Shown here: positions 27,219 through 34,780 of the stretch, in pieces | Numbering within the stretch: the stretch's first letter is position 1 | Layout of the letters: each line of letters opens with the position of its first letter | NCBI GenBank assembly: GCA_019753405.1 | Contig: JAIKLF010000004.1 | Location: 1-64,000, forward strand | Direction: 5' to 3' | DNA length: 64,000 nucleotides | Source of the DNA: Murdochiella sp. Marseille-P8839 | GTDB taxonomy: Bacteria; Bacillota; Clostridia; Tissierellales; Peptoniphilaceae | Made by a program: the position numbers and the translations under genes | Notes under the pieces: model-generated | Databases searched by the model: none | Told to the model about the DNA's origin: nothing | The model's input: the letters and a program-made list of their open reading frames with translations, nothing else

Positions 27219-27500
27219 ATTTCAGTATCTTGATGCTTGCGTGCATTCTCGGCGCATCCATGGGCAAACTGACATCTGTCTGCCAATGGCCGTCGTCTGG
27301 AGTAAAAGTGATCGTTATTTCCTGTCCGTCACAGGCATCCATTCTTCATGGCTCTTCTATCCCCTTTCAAGAGACTACGGAATGTGACGGTTGGCGTTTT
27401 ATGGAATCGTTTATCGTGATTGTACTTGTATATTTTACACAATATTATGGACTCGCGTACACCTTTGGGTATCTATGAAAAGAATGATAGAACGATGCGC
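27219..27500. other. Intergenic stretch with no gene recognised
   Basis: About 280 bp between the lipoprotein terminator and the glutaredoxin promoter. The open frames across it have no ribosome binding site and no family-like sequence. Nothing else was seen. Confidence 0.6.
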
Positions 27501-27509
27501 TGTTATAAT
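27501..27509 (+). promoter_or_regulatory. Extended -10 promoter for glutaredoxin
   Basis: TGT followed by a perfect TATAAT (27504-27509), 41 bp before the start codon. The -35 region is poor, which is common for extended -10 promoters. Confidence 0.5.
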
Positions 27510-27550
27510 GCAGCATCTACATGTGAAAGAACCCTCTGAAGGAGGATACT

Positions 27551-27847
27551 ATGCCAAGCTATGAGTTATATAAAAAAGATGTCTGCCCCTACTGCCAAAA
27601 AGTGATGCGCTTTATGGAGAAACATCATGTTCAAGGCGTTGAAATGAAGGATATCGTAGAAGAGCCCAAAAATAAGGAAGATCTGATCGCCCGTGGCGGA
27701 ATGAATCAGGTTCCCTGCCTCTTTATTGACGGAGAAGCTCTCTATGAATCGGATGACATTATTCAATATATGAAGGAACATCTGGTAACGGATGCCTCTG
27801 ACGACGATGGAGACGATAGCGCACCCGGCGTTTGCAACGTGCTGTAG
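27551..27847 (+). CDS. Glutaredoxin-family protein
   Basis: 98 aa. Thioredoxin-fold redox protein with the active site CPYC (about residues 12-15) after the strand YELYKKD, the cis-Pro in QVPCLFIDGE and the GSH-site pattern ESDDIIQYMKEH. An acidic tail DASDDDGDD and a C-terminal C-N-V-L extend past the usual fold. GGAGG lies five bases before the ATG. It is a single-gene unit with its own promoter and terminator. Likely roles are disulfide exchange or a partner for selenium/thiol metabolism; the specific partner is unknown. Confidence 0.9.
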   Translation: MPSYELYKKDVCPYCQKVMRFMEKHHVQGVEMKDIVEEPKNKEDLIARGGMNQVPCLFIDGEALYESDDIIQYMKEHLVTDASDDDGDDSAPGVCNVL

Positions 27848-27875
27848 TTCGCACGCTTCGATCCAAATTTTAAGC

Positions 27876-27925
27876 AAATCACGGTGGAAAATCTGAGAAA
27901 ACGGATTCTCCGCCGTGATTTTTAT
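27876..27925 (+). terminator. Terminator downstream of glutaredoxin
   Basis: AAATCACGG (27876-27884) pairs with CCGTGATTT on the other side (27913-27921), with extra inner pairing (GGA/TCC, AATC/GATT), followed by TTTTT. Confidence 0.8.
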
Positions 27926-27943
27926 GCTTTTATGGGGAGGGCG

Positions 27944-27971
27944 TTGCATGTGGCCAATTCACCTTTATAAA
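27944..27971 (+). promoter_or_regulatory. Possible promoter of the ribonuclease/inhibitor pair
   Basis: TTGCAT (27944-27949), a 16-bp spacer and TATAAA (27966-27971), 60 bp before the ribonuclease start and just after the glutaredoxin terminator. Confidence 0.4.
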
Positions 27972-28031
27972 CTCCCATGTACTCCAGATAAAAAGGGTAA
28001 ATATTTTTTTAAAGCGGAAGGAGGTTTTGTG

Positions 28032-28517
28032 ATGAATAAAAGAAATCAATGGTTCCCCCTTCTGGTGCTTTTTGCCATTCTTGCGTTCTTCTTTTTACGA
28101 CAAGGAACCGCAGTGCCTGTGCACAAGACGGAAATTGACTCTGAAGCATCGATAAGCCAAGAAATAAAAACGGAAGCGCTGCAAAAAGAGGGGCGATACT
28201 ACACTAAAGAAGAAGTAGCTGCGTACATCCATGCGTTCGGCACTTTGCCGACAAATTACATCACAAAAAAGGAGGCCGAAGAAAAAAACTGGTCGACTTC
28301 CGATAATAATGGTTATGTGATCGGTGGCGATCGCTTCGGCAATCGCGAGGGAAAATTGCCCATGAAAAAAGGGCGCGTTTATTACGAAGCCGATCTCATT
28401 GCCGGCTATGACGAGCATCGCGGCTCGGAACGTCTGGTGTTCTCAAACGATGGTGCCATCTATTATACCGGGGATCATTATGAGCATTTTGAGCAATTAT
28501 ACGGATCGGGGGAGTAA
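28032..28517 (+). CDS. Barnase-like secreted or anchored ribonuclease
   Basis: 161 aa. A hydrophobic segment (about residues 8-25) acts as signal or anchor, then a linker, then a barnase-family (RNase N1/T1 superfamily) domain from about residue 55. It matches barnase in order: LPTNYITKKEAEE, GGDRFGNREGKLP, RVYYEADL with the general-base Glu, ERLVFSNDG with the catalytic Arg, and TGDHYEHF with the catalytic His. All three catalytic residues are present, so it should be an active guanyl-preferring endoribonuclease. The ATG at 28032 has GGAGG seven bases upstream. The stop touches the start of the inhibitor gene. Likely an extracellular toxin or nutrient-scavenging enzyme. Confidence 0.93.
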   Translation: MNKRNQWFPLLVLFAILAFFFLRQGTAVPVHKTEIDSEASISQEIKTEALQKEGRYYTKEEVAAYIHAFGTLPTNYITKKEAEEKNWSTSDNNGYVIGGDRFGNREGKLPMKKGRVYYEADLIAGYDEHRGSERLVFSNDGAIYYTGDHYEHFEQLYGSGE

Positions 28518-28784
28518 ATGAATCGTTATGTGTTAAACGGTACCTCCTTTACGTCCCGCGAAGCGGCATTCTCCTATATGCAACAGATCTTTCAATGGCC
28601 GAATTATGTTGGCCATAATTTAGATGCCCTTTGGGATGTGTTACAAGACCTACAAGGGGTCGAGATTGAAATTAACGAGGCGCGCGCCATTCCTGAGCAA
28701 TTGGGTGATTACGGCCTACGCCTGTTGGATGTATTCGGGGATTTGCAACGAGAAGAAGGCTACAGCGTCCATATTTATTGGTAA
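28518..28784 (+). CDS. Barstar-like ribonuclease inhibitor
   Basis: 88 aa, the length of barstar (about 90). It would bind the nuclease of the previous gene in the cytoplasm and block its active site. The inhibitory helix region reads YVGHNLDALWDVLQDL, the counterpart of barstar YYGENLDALWDCL, including the Asp that fills the catalytic pocket. It has no signal sequence. It begins on the base after the ribonuclease stop, with the ribosome site inside that gene (GGGGGAG), so the two are translationally coupled. Confidence 0.93.
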   Translation: MNRYVLNGTSFTSREAAFSYMQQIFQWPNYVGHNLDALWDVLQDLQGVEIEINEARAIPEQLGDYGLRLLDVFGDLQREEGYSVHIYW

Positions 28785-28821
28785 ACAGGCTGGATGGATT
28801 GGTAAGCAAGTTGGTCGGAAT

Positions 28822-28936
28822 CCGCCGTGGTTTACGGCGGCTTTTCGCACTTTTGCGCTTTGCTGCCGTAATTTTCCGCCGTGGTTTACGGCGGCTTTTC
28901 GCACTTTTGCGCTTTGCTGCCGTAATTTTCCGCCGT
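28822..28936 (+). repeat. 54-bp tandem repeat (2.1 copies), each with a terminator-like hairpin
   Basis: Units start at 28822 and 28876 and look identical; a third begins at 28930 (CCGCCGT) and then diverges. Each unit holds CCGCCGT-GGTTT-ACGGCGG, a 7-bp GC stem, followed by CTTTTCGCACTTTTG. It lies 38 bp after the inhibitor stop and so probably terminates the pair, twice. A further TATAATG/CATTATA inverted repeat lies at 28942-28959. Confidence 0.9.
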
Positions 28937-28959
28937 AAAGATATAATGCCAACATTATA

Positions 28960-28990
28960 AAAAGAAAAGGGACTAACCCAAAGGCTGGTC
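28960..28990 (-). terminator. Terminator of tmRNA
   Basis: Minus strand: GACCAGCC (28983-28990) pairs in seven of eight positions with GGTTAGTC (28971-28978), then CCTTTTCTTTTTAT. It lies about 95 bp past the tmRNA 3' end; the interval between holds a TGCATTT/AAATGCA palindrome (near 29034-29050) but no gene. Confidence 0.6.
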
Positions 28991-29083
28991 TTGACACAAT
29001 ACCGAAGATTGAGTCGCCACATTTCAACGCTTTTGCATTTCGAAATGCAGACGTCTTGCCTTTTGAATCAGTCCACTTTGCTA

Positions 29084-29427
29084 TGGAGATGGAGGGAATC
29101 GAACCCTCGTCCAAGAGAACATCCGAACGAGTTTCTCCGAGCGCAGTTTATTTCGGTTGTTTCCCGAATGACCGGCGAAATAAACAAACGATGGCATTCG
29201 GTAGCTTCATGAGTCCAACCTGCGGGCAAAGCTTAGCGCAGGAAGTTTCCCGAGATCGTTGAGGTCAGTCCGTCTGTTACGGGTCCAGTCGGAGGACCGG
29301 CAGCCATGGTTAGGCCGCGTAAGCTAATTCGTTGTCGTTAGCAGTTATTGGTTTTGCCTGATTAACGTCATCTGCCTGACGGCTCGCTTCTCCTTTTTCC
29401 GTTCCCCTGTCGAAACCGGGCATCCCC
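29084..29427 (-). ncRNA. ssrA: Transfer-messenger RNA (tmRNA)
   Basis: About 344 nt. The 5' end GGGGATG pairs fully (one G-U) with CATCTCC at the 3' end to form the tRNA-like acceptor, with A as discriminator. The 5' domain has the conserved GGTTTCGACAGGGG, and the 3' domain has the T-loop GGTTCGATTCC. The resume codon GCA opens a 15-codon tag reading AKPITANDNELAYAA before TAA, so the tag ends YAA rather than LAA. CCA is not encoded. It rescues stalled ribosomes and marks their products for proteolysis. Open frames on the other strand here are shadows. Confidence 0.95.
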
Positions 29428-29436
29428 GTGTTTTTT

Positions 29437-29445
29437 ATTATAGCA
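29437..29445 (-). promoter_or_regulatory. Extended -10 promoter of ssrA
   Basis: Minus strand TGC followed by perfect TATAAT (29437-29442), ten bases before the tmRNA 5' end. The -35 is poor. Confidence 0.6.
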
Positions 29446-29518
29446 TACAAAGCAAACGACATTTTAGACGTTTTAAAAGAGAGAAGGGATCACTTTCTCA
29501 CTTAGGAAACGGCCGGAC

Positions 29519-30919
29519 TTACTCTGTCTCTTCTGTCGGTTCGCCTTCCTCATTTACGGACGACGTCTCAACTTGTTCGCCATTTGATTCGGGTGTTTCC
29601 GTTTCCCTCTGCGAAGTTTCATTTTCCCATTCTGTATTTTCGGTGATGGAGGAAGAAAAATCATTGGTTTCTTCCGGATCACCCGTCTCATATTCGTCGG
29701 TCGATGCATGGCCGTTAATATAGTCCATGATATTGTAGACCGGAATATCAGCATAATCTTCCTCATGCAAAGAATAGGTCTTTGGTGAGGCCGGCGGAAC
29801 AGACTTGCCGTCCAGAACATATTGCATATCCTTAAGAATGTCCCGCTTACTCTCCTGGCTGGGCAGGAACATAAACAGCGACGAATCGGGCATCTGATAC
29901 GAGGGCAATCCCATCGTACCGAAACCTTGAAGCTGAGAAGAAGAAACGGTCCACTTCCGATTGTTTTCAATTTGATAGTTGATATAATCCACCATCGTTT
30001 GACGAGGCATATTGGTCGAAACTTCTTTTCCAATCACCTGCAAGAGAGAAGGATAATTCATCAAAATGGCCGGAGAAGCCACCCGCTCAATAAGTGCCTT
30101 CATGATGCGCACGTGATTTCTTCCGCGCGCCATTTCTCCATCACCCAGACCATAACGCTCACGGGCAAAAACAAGCGTCTGCTTGCCATCCAGATGAATC
30201 CTCCCGGTGTTGAAATAGTAGCCTTGCGCTTCAAAGGCTTCCGAGTTCTCAACATCTACGCCATCCAACACATCCACAATGTCCACTATGGAATCAAAGT
30301 TAACCATGACATGATATTTGATTTTGATACCGAAAAAGTTTTCGAGCGTTTCTTCGGATGTCTGAACACCGAAGTTTCCCGAATGCGTTAACTTGTCATA
30401 TTGGTTTTCGCCTCTTCCGGCAATACGCATATAGGCATCGCGCGGGACGGTCGTAATATGAACGGTATGCGTTGCCGGGTTGACGGTCAGAATCATGTTG
30501 ACATCGCTTCGTGAGGTCGTTTCCAACGGACCTCTGGTATCTTTTCCGCTGAGATAAACATGGAAAGGTTGGACCAGTTCTTCCTGCGTCAACGGAATAT
30601 CCGGTTTTTCGGCGCTCTCTTCGCCGGGAAACATCGATTTTTGCGACACAAAATCAAGCGTTTGAATGGAAGACCAAACATAATAACCGCTGACTGCTTC
30701 TGCGGACATAATCAAAAAGAGCAAAACACCGGCGACCGCCGCCGAGCCGCGTTTCGTGTAAACAAAGCCGATCATCAGCAAGAGATTGAGCACGAAAAAG
30801 ATGCCCACCAACAGCAGCCGTTCCTTTAACGGTAAAAAATGATGAATGAAAAAGATGGCGCCAAAGCACACATAGATCATCACGCCGAGAAAAACGACCA
30901 CTTTTTTGAATTTATTCAT
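29519..30919 (-). CDS. LytR-CpsA-Psr (LCP) family protein
   Basis: 466 aa. Three N-terminal membrane segments (about residues 7-27, 34-54, 60-80), then an extracytoplasmic LCP domain with the conserved SRSDVNMILTVNP, TTVPRDAYMRI, LDGKQTLVFARERYG and RGRNHVRIMKAL stretches. The Arg/Asp residues that bind the polyprenyl phosphate are present. The family transfers wall teichoic acid, capsule or other glycopolymers from lipid carrier to peptidoglycan. The C-terminal ~75 residues are a low-complexity Glu/Thr/Ser tail. GGGAGC lies six bases before the ATG. Confidence 0.93.
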   Translation of the reverse strand: MNKFKKVVVFLGVMIYVCFGAIFFIHHFLPLKERLLLVGIFFVLNLLLMIGFVYTKRGSAAVAGVLLFLIMSAEAVSGYYVWSSIQTLDFVSQKSMFPGEESAEKPDIPLTQEELVQPFHVYLSGKDTRGPLETTSRSDVNMILTVNPATHTVHITTVPRDAYMRIAGRGENQYDKLTHSGNFGVQTSEETLENFFGIKIKYHVMVNFDSIVDIVDVLDGVDVENSEAFEAQGYYFNTGRIHLDGKQTLVFARERYGLGDGEMARGRNHVRIMKALIERVASPAILMNYPSLLQVIGKEVSTNMPRQTMVDYINYQIENNRKWTVSSSQLQGFGTMGLPSYQMPDSSLFMFLPSQESKRDILKDMQYVLDGKSVPPASPKTYSLHEEDYADIPVYNIMDYINGHASTDEYETGDPEETNDFSSSITENTEWENETSQRETETPESNGEQVETSSVNEEGEPTEETE

Positions 30920-30993
30920 GTTTTTGCTCCCGTAGCTCTATCTGTTGATCGTGAGGCAGACCTATGCCCTCACGAAAATTCACAATAGATAAA

Positions 30994-32010
30994 TTATACA
31001 CTAATCGGATGAAATTCTGTTTTTTTCTCGCGCGTCATAAGCGAAAAAACCGTGGAGCGCACATCCGCGCCGCAAAGAACGTCGTAAACGGCATCGGCAA
31101 GCGGCATCTCCACCCCATAGCGACTCGCCAATGCACGTGCAGCGGGCAAAGCGTTCATACCTTCCACCACCTGCCCCACTTCACGAACCGCCTCTTCCGG
31201 TGAAAAGCCTTTGCCGATAAGTTCTCCGCACTGATGGTTGCGGCTATGCACGGACGTGGCCGTCACAATCAAATCGCCATAGCCGGCAAGACCCGCGAAG
31301 GTTTCCGGCGCGCAACCCAAAGCAAGTCCAAGGCGCGTCATCTCGGCCATTCCACGCGTAATGATGGCCGCTTTCGCGTTATCGCCGAACCCGAGACCAT
31401 CAGAAATGCCGGCGGCAAGAGCAATAATATTTTTCAGTGCACCGCAAAGCTCCACGCCGTGAATATCCCGATTCGTATACACCCGAAACTGTTCGTTCAT
31501 GAAGGCGTCTTGAACGCTCTTGGCCGCCCATTCATCAAGGCTGGCGGATACAATCGCCGAGGGTAGATCTTTTGCTACTTCTTCGGCGTGGGTCGGTCCG
31601 GATAAAGCGACAAGGGCAAAACGCTCCTGCGGTCTCTTTTGTGTCAGAACATCCTGTATCACGCCGGTCAACGTCAAGCCGGTATCTTTTTCGATGCCTT
31701 TGGCGACATCTACCAAAATCTGATGTGCTGAAAGAAATGGTGCCGCCTCTTCGGTTGTTATCCGCACATAGGGTGAAGGCACGGCGAAAACGACCAACCC
31801 CTTTTTACAAACCGCTTTCTCCAAATCAGCAGTAAAACAAAGGCTGGTCGGCATTTCCGCATCTCCCAGATGCGGATGGCGATGCGTTTTTTCGATCTTC
31901 TCCAACTCTTCGGGGAATTTCGACCACAAGGTAACGGCATGCCCGTTCTTGGCTAATAGACGTGCGAGCGCGCTTCCCCACGTGCCGGCGCCCAAAACAG
32001 CAATTTTCAT
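30994..32010 (-). CDS. gpsA: Glycerol-3-phosphate dehydrogenase, NAD(P)+
   Basis: 338 aa, typical. It reduces dihydroxyacetone phosphate to sn-glycerol 3-phosphate for phospholipid and teichoic acid synthesis. N-terminal dinucleotide motif GAGTWGSALA, LSGPTHAEEVA with conserved Pro, the catalytic Lys in ELCGALKNIIALAAG and GYGDLIVTATS. GGGAGGG lies upstream of the ATG. Divergently oriented to guaB across a 174-bp gap. Confidence 0.96.
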   Translation of the reverse strand: MKIAVLGAGTWGSALARLLAKNGHAVTLWSKFPEELEKIEKTHRHPHLGDAEMPTSLCFTADLEKAVCKKGLVVFAVPSPYVRITTEEAAPFLSAHQILVDVAKGIEKDTGLTLTGVIQDVLTQKRPQERFALVALSGPTHAEEVAKDLPSAIVSASLDEWAAKSVQDAFMNEQFRVYTNRDIHGVELCGALKNIIALAAGISDGLGFGDNAKAAIITRGMAEMTRLGLALGCAPETFAGLAGYGDLIVTATSVHSRNHQCGELIGKGFSPEEAVREVGQVVEGMNALPAARALASRYGVEMPLADAVYDVLCGADVRSTVFSLMTREKKTEFHPISV

Positions 32011-32106
32011 CGCGTCCCTCCCTGCACTGTTTAATCTCTATTAACTATCGTACCACGTCTTGCCGGTGTACGTGAATAGCGTAAGGCGGAACCACGACTG
32101 GAGGTC

Positions 32107-32135
32107 TGGGCAGGAAGAGGGAAAAAGGATATAAT
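32107..32135 (+). promoter_or_regulatory. Promoter of guaB
   Basis: TGGGCA (32107-32112), a 17-bp spacer and perfect TATAAT (32130-32135), 50 bp before the start. No purine riboswitch fold was seen in this short leader. Confidence 0.55.
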
Positions 32136-32184
32136 CGAACCAACATCGCGTAAGATGGATTTGAGACATCAAAAAGGAGGAGAT

Positions 32185-33690
32185 ATGGCGATCTATCTAA
32201 AAGAACCATCTCGTACATTTAGCGAATATCTGTTGATTCCCGGCTATTCATCCAGTGAATGCCGTGTGGAAAATGTCAATCTGACAACACCATTGGTCCG
32301 TTTTCGTCGAGGCGAAGAACCGGAACATACGTTAAGCATTCCGATGGTTTCCGCTGTCATGCAGTCCGTTTCTAATGATACGCTCGCCATCGCTTTAGCC
32401 CGTGAAGGCGGTCTTTCTTTTATATATGGGTCGCAATCTCCCGAGAGTCAGGCGGCCATGGTTGCGAATGTCAAAGGATACAAAGCCGGCTTTGTGCCCA
32501 GTGATGCCAATATCTCCCCGGAAAAAACGCTGAAGGATGTCTTAAAATTAAAGCAAAAAACCGGTCATTCCACGATGGCGGTGACGGAAGACGGTACACA
32601 ACATGGAAAATTGGTCGGCATTGTTACCAGTCGCGATTACCGCGTCTCCCGTATGGATCCTGCCACTCCGGTTCATGAATTCATGACACCGTTTGAAGAT
32701 CTGATTTTCGGTCAGGAGGGCATGACTCTGAAAGAAGCCAATGATGTCATTTGGGAGAAAAAGCTGAATGCTTTGCCCATTATTGACCGTAATCAACGGC
32801 TGCTCTATTTTGTATTCCGTAAGGACTACGACAGCCATAAAGAAAATCCCCAGGAATTATTGGATGCGAAAAAGCGCTTAAAGGTCGGCGCCGGAATCAA
32901 TACCCGAGACTACGAGACACGCGTTCCGCTGTTGGTCGAAGCGGGAGCCGATGTCCTCTGCATTGATTCCAGCGAAGGATTCAGTGAATGGCAAAAGAAA
33001 ACCATCGATTGGATTCGCGAACGCTATGGCGATACGGTAAAAGTGGGCGCCGGCAATGTGGTGGACGGCGAGGGATTCCGCTTCCTGGCAGATTGCGGAG
33101 CGGATTTCATCAAAATCGGCATTGGCGGCGGTTCCATCTGCATTACTCGTGAAACCAAGGGTATTGGCCGAGGACAGGCCACTGCCGTTATGGATGTCAC
33201 ACAGGCACGCGACGAGTACTACAAAGAAACCGGCATCTATGTCCCCATCTGTTCCGACGGTGGTATCGTCTACGACTATCACATTACACTTGCGCTGGCT
33301 ATGGGCGCGGACTTCGTCATGCTCGGCCGTTATTTTGCACGTTTTGATGAATCTCCTACCGCAAAAGTGAATGTTAATGGTACATCCATGAAGGAATACT
33401 GGGGCGAAGGCAGTGCACGCGCGCGCAACTGGCAACGCTATGATCTGGGCGGTGAAGCGCATCTCCAGTTTGAAGAAGGTGTCGATTCCTATGTTCCCTA
33501 TGCCGGTTCCCTTAAAGACAATGTGGGAATTTCTCTGCACAAAGTAAAAGCAACAATGTGCAATTGCGGAGCCTTATCCATTGCCGAGTTGCACGAAAAA
33601 GCAAAACTGACTCTCGTTTCTTCCACCTCCATTATTGAAGGCGGTGCGCATGACGTGATGCTGAAAACAAATCGGTCACAAATCAACTAA
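32185..33690 (+). CDS. guaB: IMP dehydrogenase
   Basis: 501 aa. It oxidises IMP to XMP, the first step to GMP. The N-terminal barrel begins [12 protein letters not shown], and a CBS-domain insert lies about residues 95-215 ([23 protein letters not shown]). The catalytic loop is [12 protein letters not shown] with the catalytic Cys, followed by the flap with the conserved Arg ([10 protein letters not shown]). This long flap version is the form found in some anaerobes and protozoa rather than the E. coli form; I infer that from the GEARLF-like region only. GGAGGAG lies five bases before the ATG. Single-gene unit with its own promoter and terminator. Confidence 0.95.
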   Translation: MAIYLKEPSRTFSEYLLIPGYSSSECRVENVNLTTPLVRFRRGEEPEHTLSIPMVSAVMQSVSNDTLAIALAREGGLSFIYGSQSPESQAAMVANVKGYKAGFVPSDANISPEKTLKDVLKLKQKTGHSTMAVTEDGTQHGKLVGIVTSRDYRVSRMDPATPVHEFMTPFEDLIFGQEGMTLKEANDVIWEKKLNALPIIDRNQRLLYFVFRKDYDSHKENPQELLDAKKRLKVGAGINTRDYETRVPLLVEAGADVLCIDSSEGFSEWQKKTIDWIRERYGDTVKVGAGNVVDGEGFRFLADCGADFIKIGIGGGSICITRETKGIGRGQATAVMDVTQARDEYYKETGIYVPICSDGGIVYDYHITLALAMGADFVMLGRYFARFDESPTAKVNVNGTSMKEYWGEGSARARNWQRYDLGGEAHLQFEEGVDSYVPYAGSLKDNVGISLHKVKATMCNCGALSIAELHEKAKLTLVSSTSIIEGGAHDVMLKTNRSQIN

Positions 33691-33728
33691 AGACATCGGA
33701 AAGGTCAAAATACAAGACGAGATAAGCA

Positions 33729-33764
33729 AAGCCCTTCGTTGCCATGCGCAACGAAGGGCTTTTT
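33729..33764. terminator. Strong terminator between guaB and birA (both directions)
   Basis: GCCCTTCGTTGC (33731-33742) pairs over 12 bp with GCAACGAAGGGC (33748-33759), with A-run before and TTTTTCG after. It ends guaB, and on the other strand it follows the birA stop. Confidence 0.9.
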
Positions 33765-33783
33765 CGTTTCTTTGTTTTCTTCA

Positions 33784-34761
33784 CTAATCGTTCATCCGCA
33801 CACTCACTTCCCCGGAGGACAGGGCTTCTTCACTTCCGTCGTCATAACGCACAAGAAGGTGACAGGCTTCATCAATATCGATAGCGTAGGCATCCGTTTT
33901 TTTATCCCCCCGCCAAACTTGAACGGCTTTGCCGAGGACAAAGCATCGACGGCGATACTCCTCAACATAGCGATGGCTGTCCTCCTGCTCATAGTATGCA
34001 AAAAAACGTTGCAAAAAGGCAGAAGCCAGGCGGTTTTTTGCATCTTTTTGTGGAGAAGAAAAAATGGCGGTAGCCACATCTTTAACTTCTTCGGGGAATC
34101 CGCCTTCGGGGAGATAAACATTGACGCCTGCGCCCAACACGGCATAGGCAACGCGGCCGTTCTCCATATTCAACGACGCTTCGGTTAAAATCCCGCATAC
34201 TTTTTTATCCCCCAAAAAGATGTCGTTCACCCATTTTATCGATGCATTCTGTCCGCTGATGCTTTCGATCGCTTCGCACATAGCGACCGCCGCCATCGTC
34301 GTAATGTGTACGGTTTCCGACAACAGGCGATTCTCGGGACGAAGCAGAAGACTGAGATAAACCCCGGTATTCGCAGGAGAATAGAAAGAACGCTGACGTC
34401 GTCCTCTCCCCTTGGTCTGCTCTCCGGCAATGACACAAGCGCCTTGTGGAGCGCCGGCATCCGCCTTTTCTTTCAATAGTAGGTTTGTCGACGTCACCAC
34501 CGGCAGTACGGTCAAATCGACCAAAGAAGGGTTTGATAAATATTTACGAATCCCCTGTGCGGAAAGGATATCCGTATCTTCGGAAAAACAATAACCGCGG
34601 TTCGTAACAGCGGTAATGGCATAGCCTTCTTCCCGCAGCGATTGCACACCTTTCCAGATCGCTGTGCGAGAAACGCCCAAATTCTCCGCTAACTGCTGTC
34701 CCGAATAAAATATGCCGCGATGTGCTTCAAAATAAGCCAGCAGCTTTTCCTTTGTTGTCAT
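33784..34761 (-). CDS. birA: Bifunctional biotin ligase / biotin operon repressor
   Basis: 325 aa. An N-terminal winged-helix domain (about residues 5-60, SGQQLAENLGVSRTAIWKGVQSL) is followed by the biotin-protein ligase domain with the biotinyl-AMP loop GRGRRQRSFYSP, KWVNDIFL and the C-terminal SH3-like domain. It attaches biotin to carboxylase carrier proteins and, in the DNA-binding form, represses biotin genes. The ATG at 34761 has AGGGGGAG upstream; an extended frame overlapping obgE was rejected. It starts 19 bp after the obgE stop, so the two are likely co-transcribed. Confidence 0.95.
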   Translation of the reverse strand: MTTKEKLLAYFEAHRGIFYSGQQLAENLGVSRTAIWKGVQSLREEGYAITAVTNRGYCFSEDTDILSAQGIRKYLSNPSLVDLTVLPVVTSTNLLLKEKADAGAPQGACVIAGEQTKGRGRRQRSFYSPANTGVYLSLLLRPENRLLSETVHITTMAAVAMCEAIESISGQNASIKWVNDIFLGDKKVCGILTEASLNMENGRVAYAVLGAGVNVYLPEGGFPEEVKDVATAIFSSPQKDAKNRLASAFLQRFFAYYEQEDSHRYVEEYRRRCFVLGKAVQVWRGDKKTDAYAIDIDEACHLLVRYDDGSEEALSSGEVSVRMND

Positions 34762-34780
34762 TGTCTCCCCCTCTTCGGCA

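Noticed and set aside
27191-27478. Plus-strand frames after the lipoprotein terminator
   Set aside because: They begin inside the terminator hairpin, lack a ribosome site and look like no family.
28822-28936. CRISPR array
   Set aside because: The units are contiguous 54-bp tandem copies with no spacers and no cas genes nearby.
28716-29114. Minus-strand frames across the tandem repeat
   Set aside because: The repeated peptide results from the 54-bp duplication; no start signals, and tmRNA with its terminator occupies the region.
32011-32184. Purine riboswitch upstream of guaB
   Set aside because: The leader after the promoter is too short and shows no conserved purine-aptamer core.
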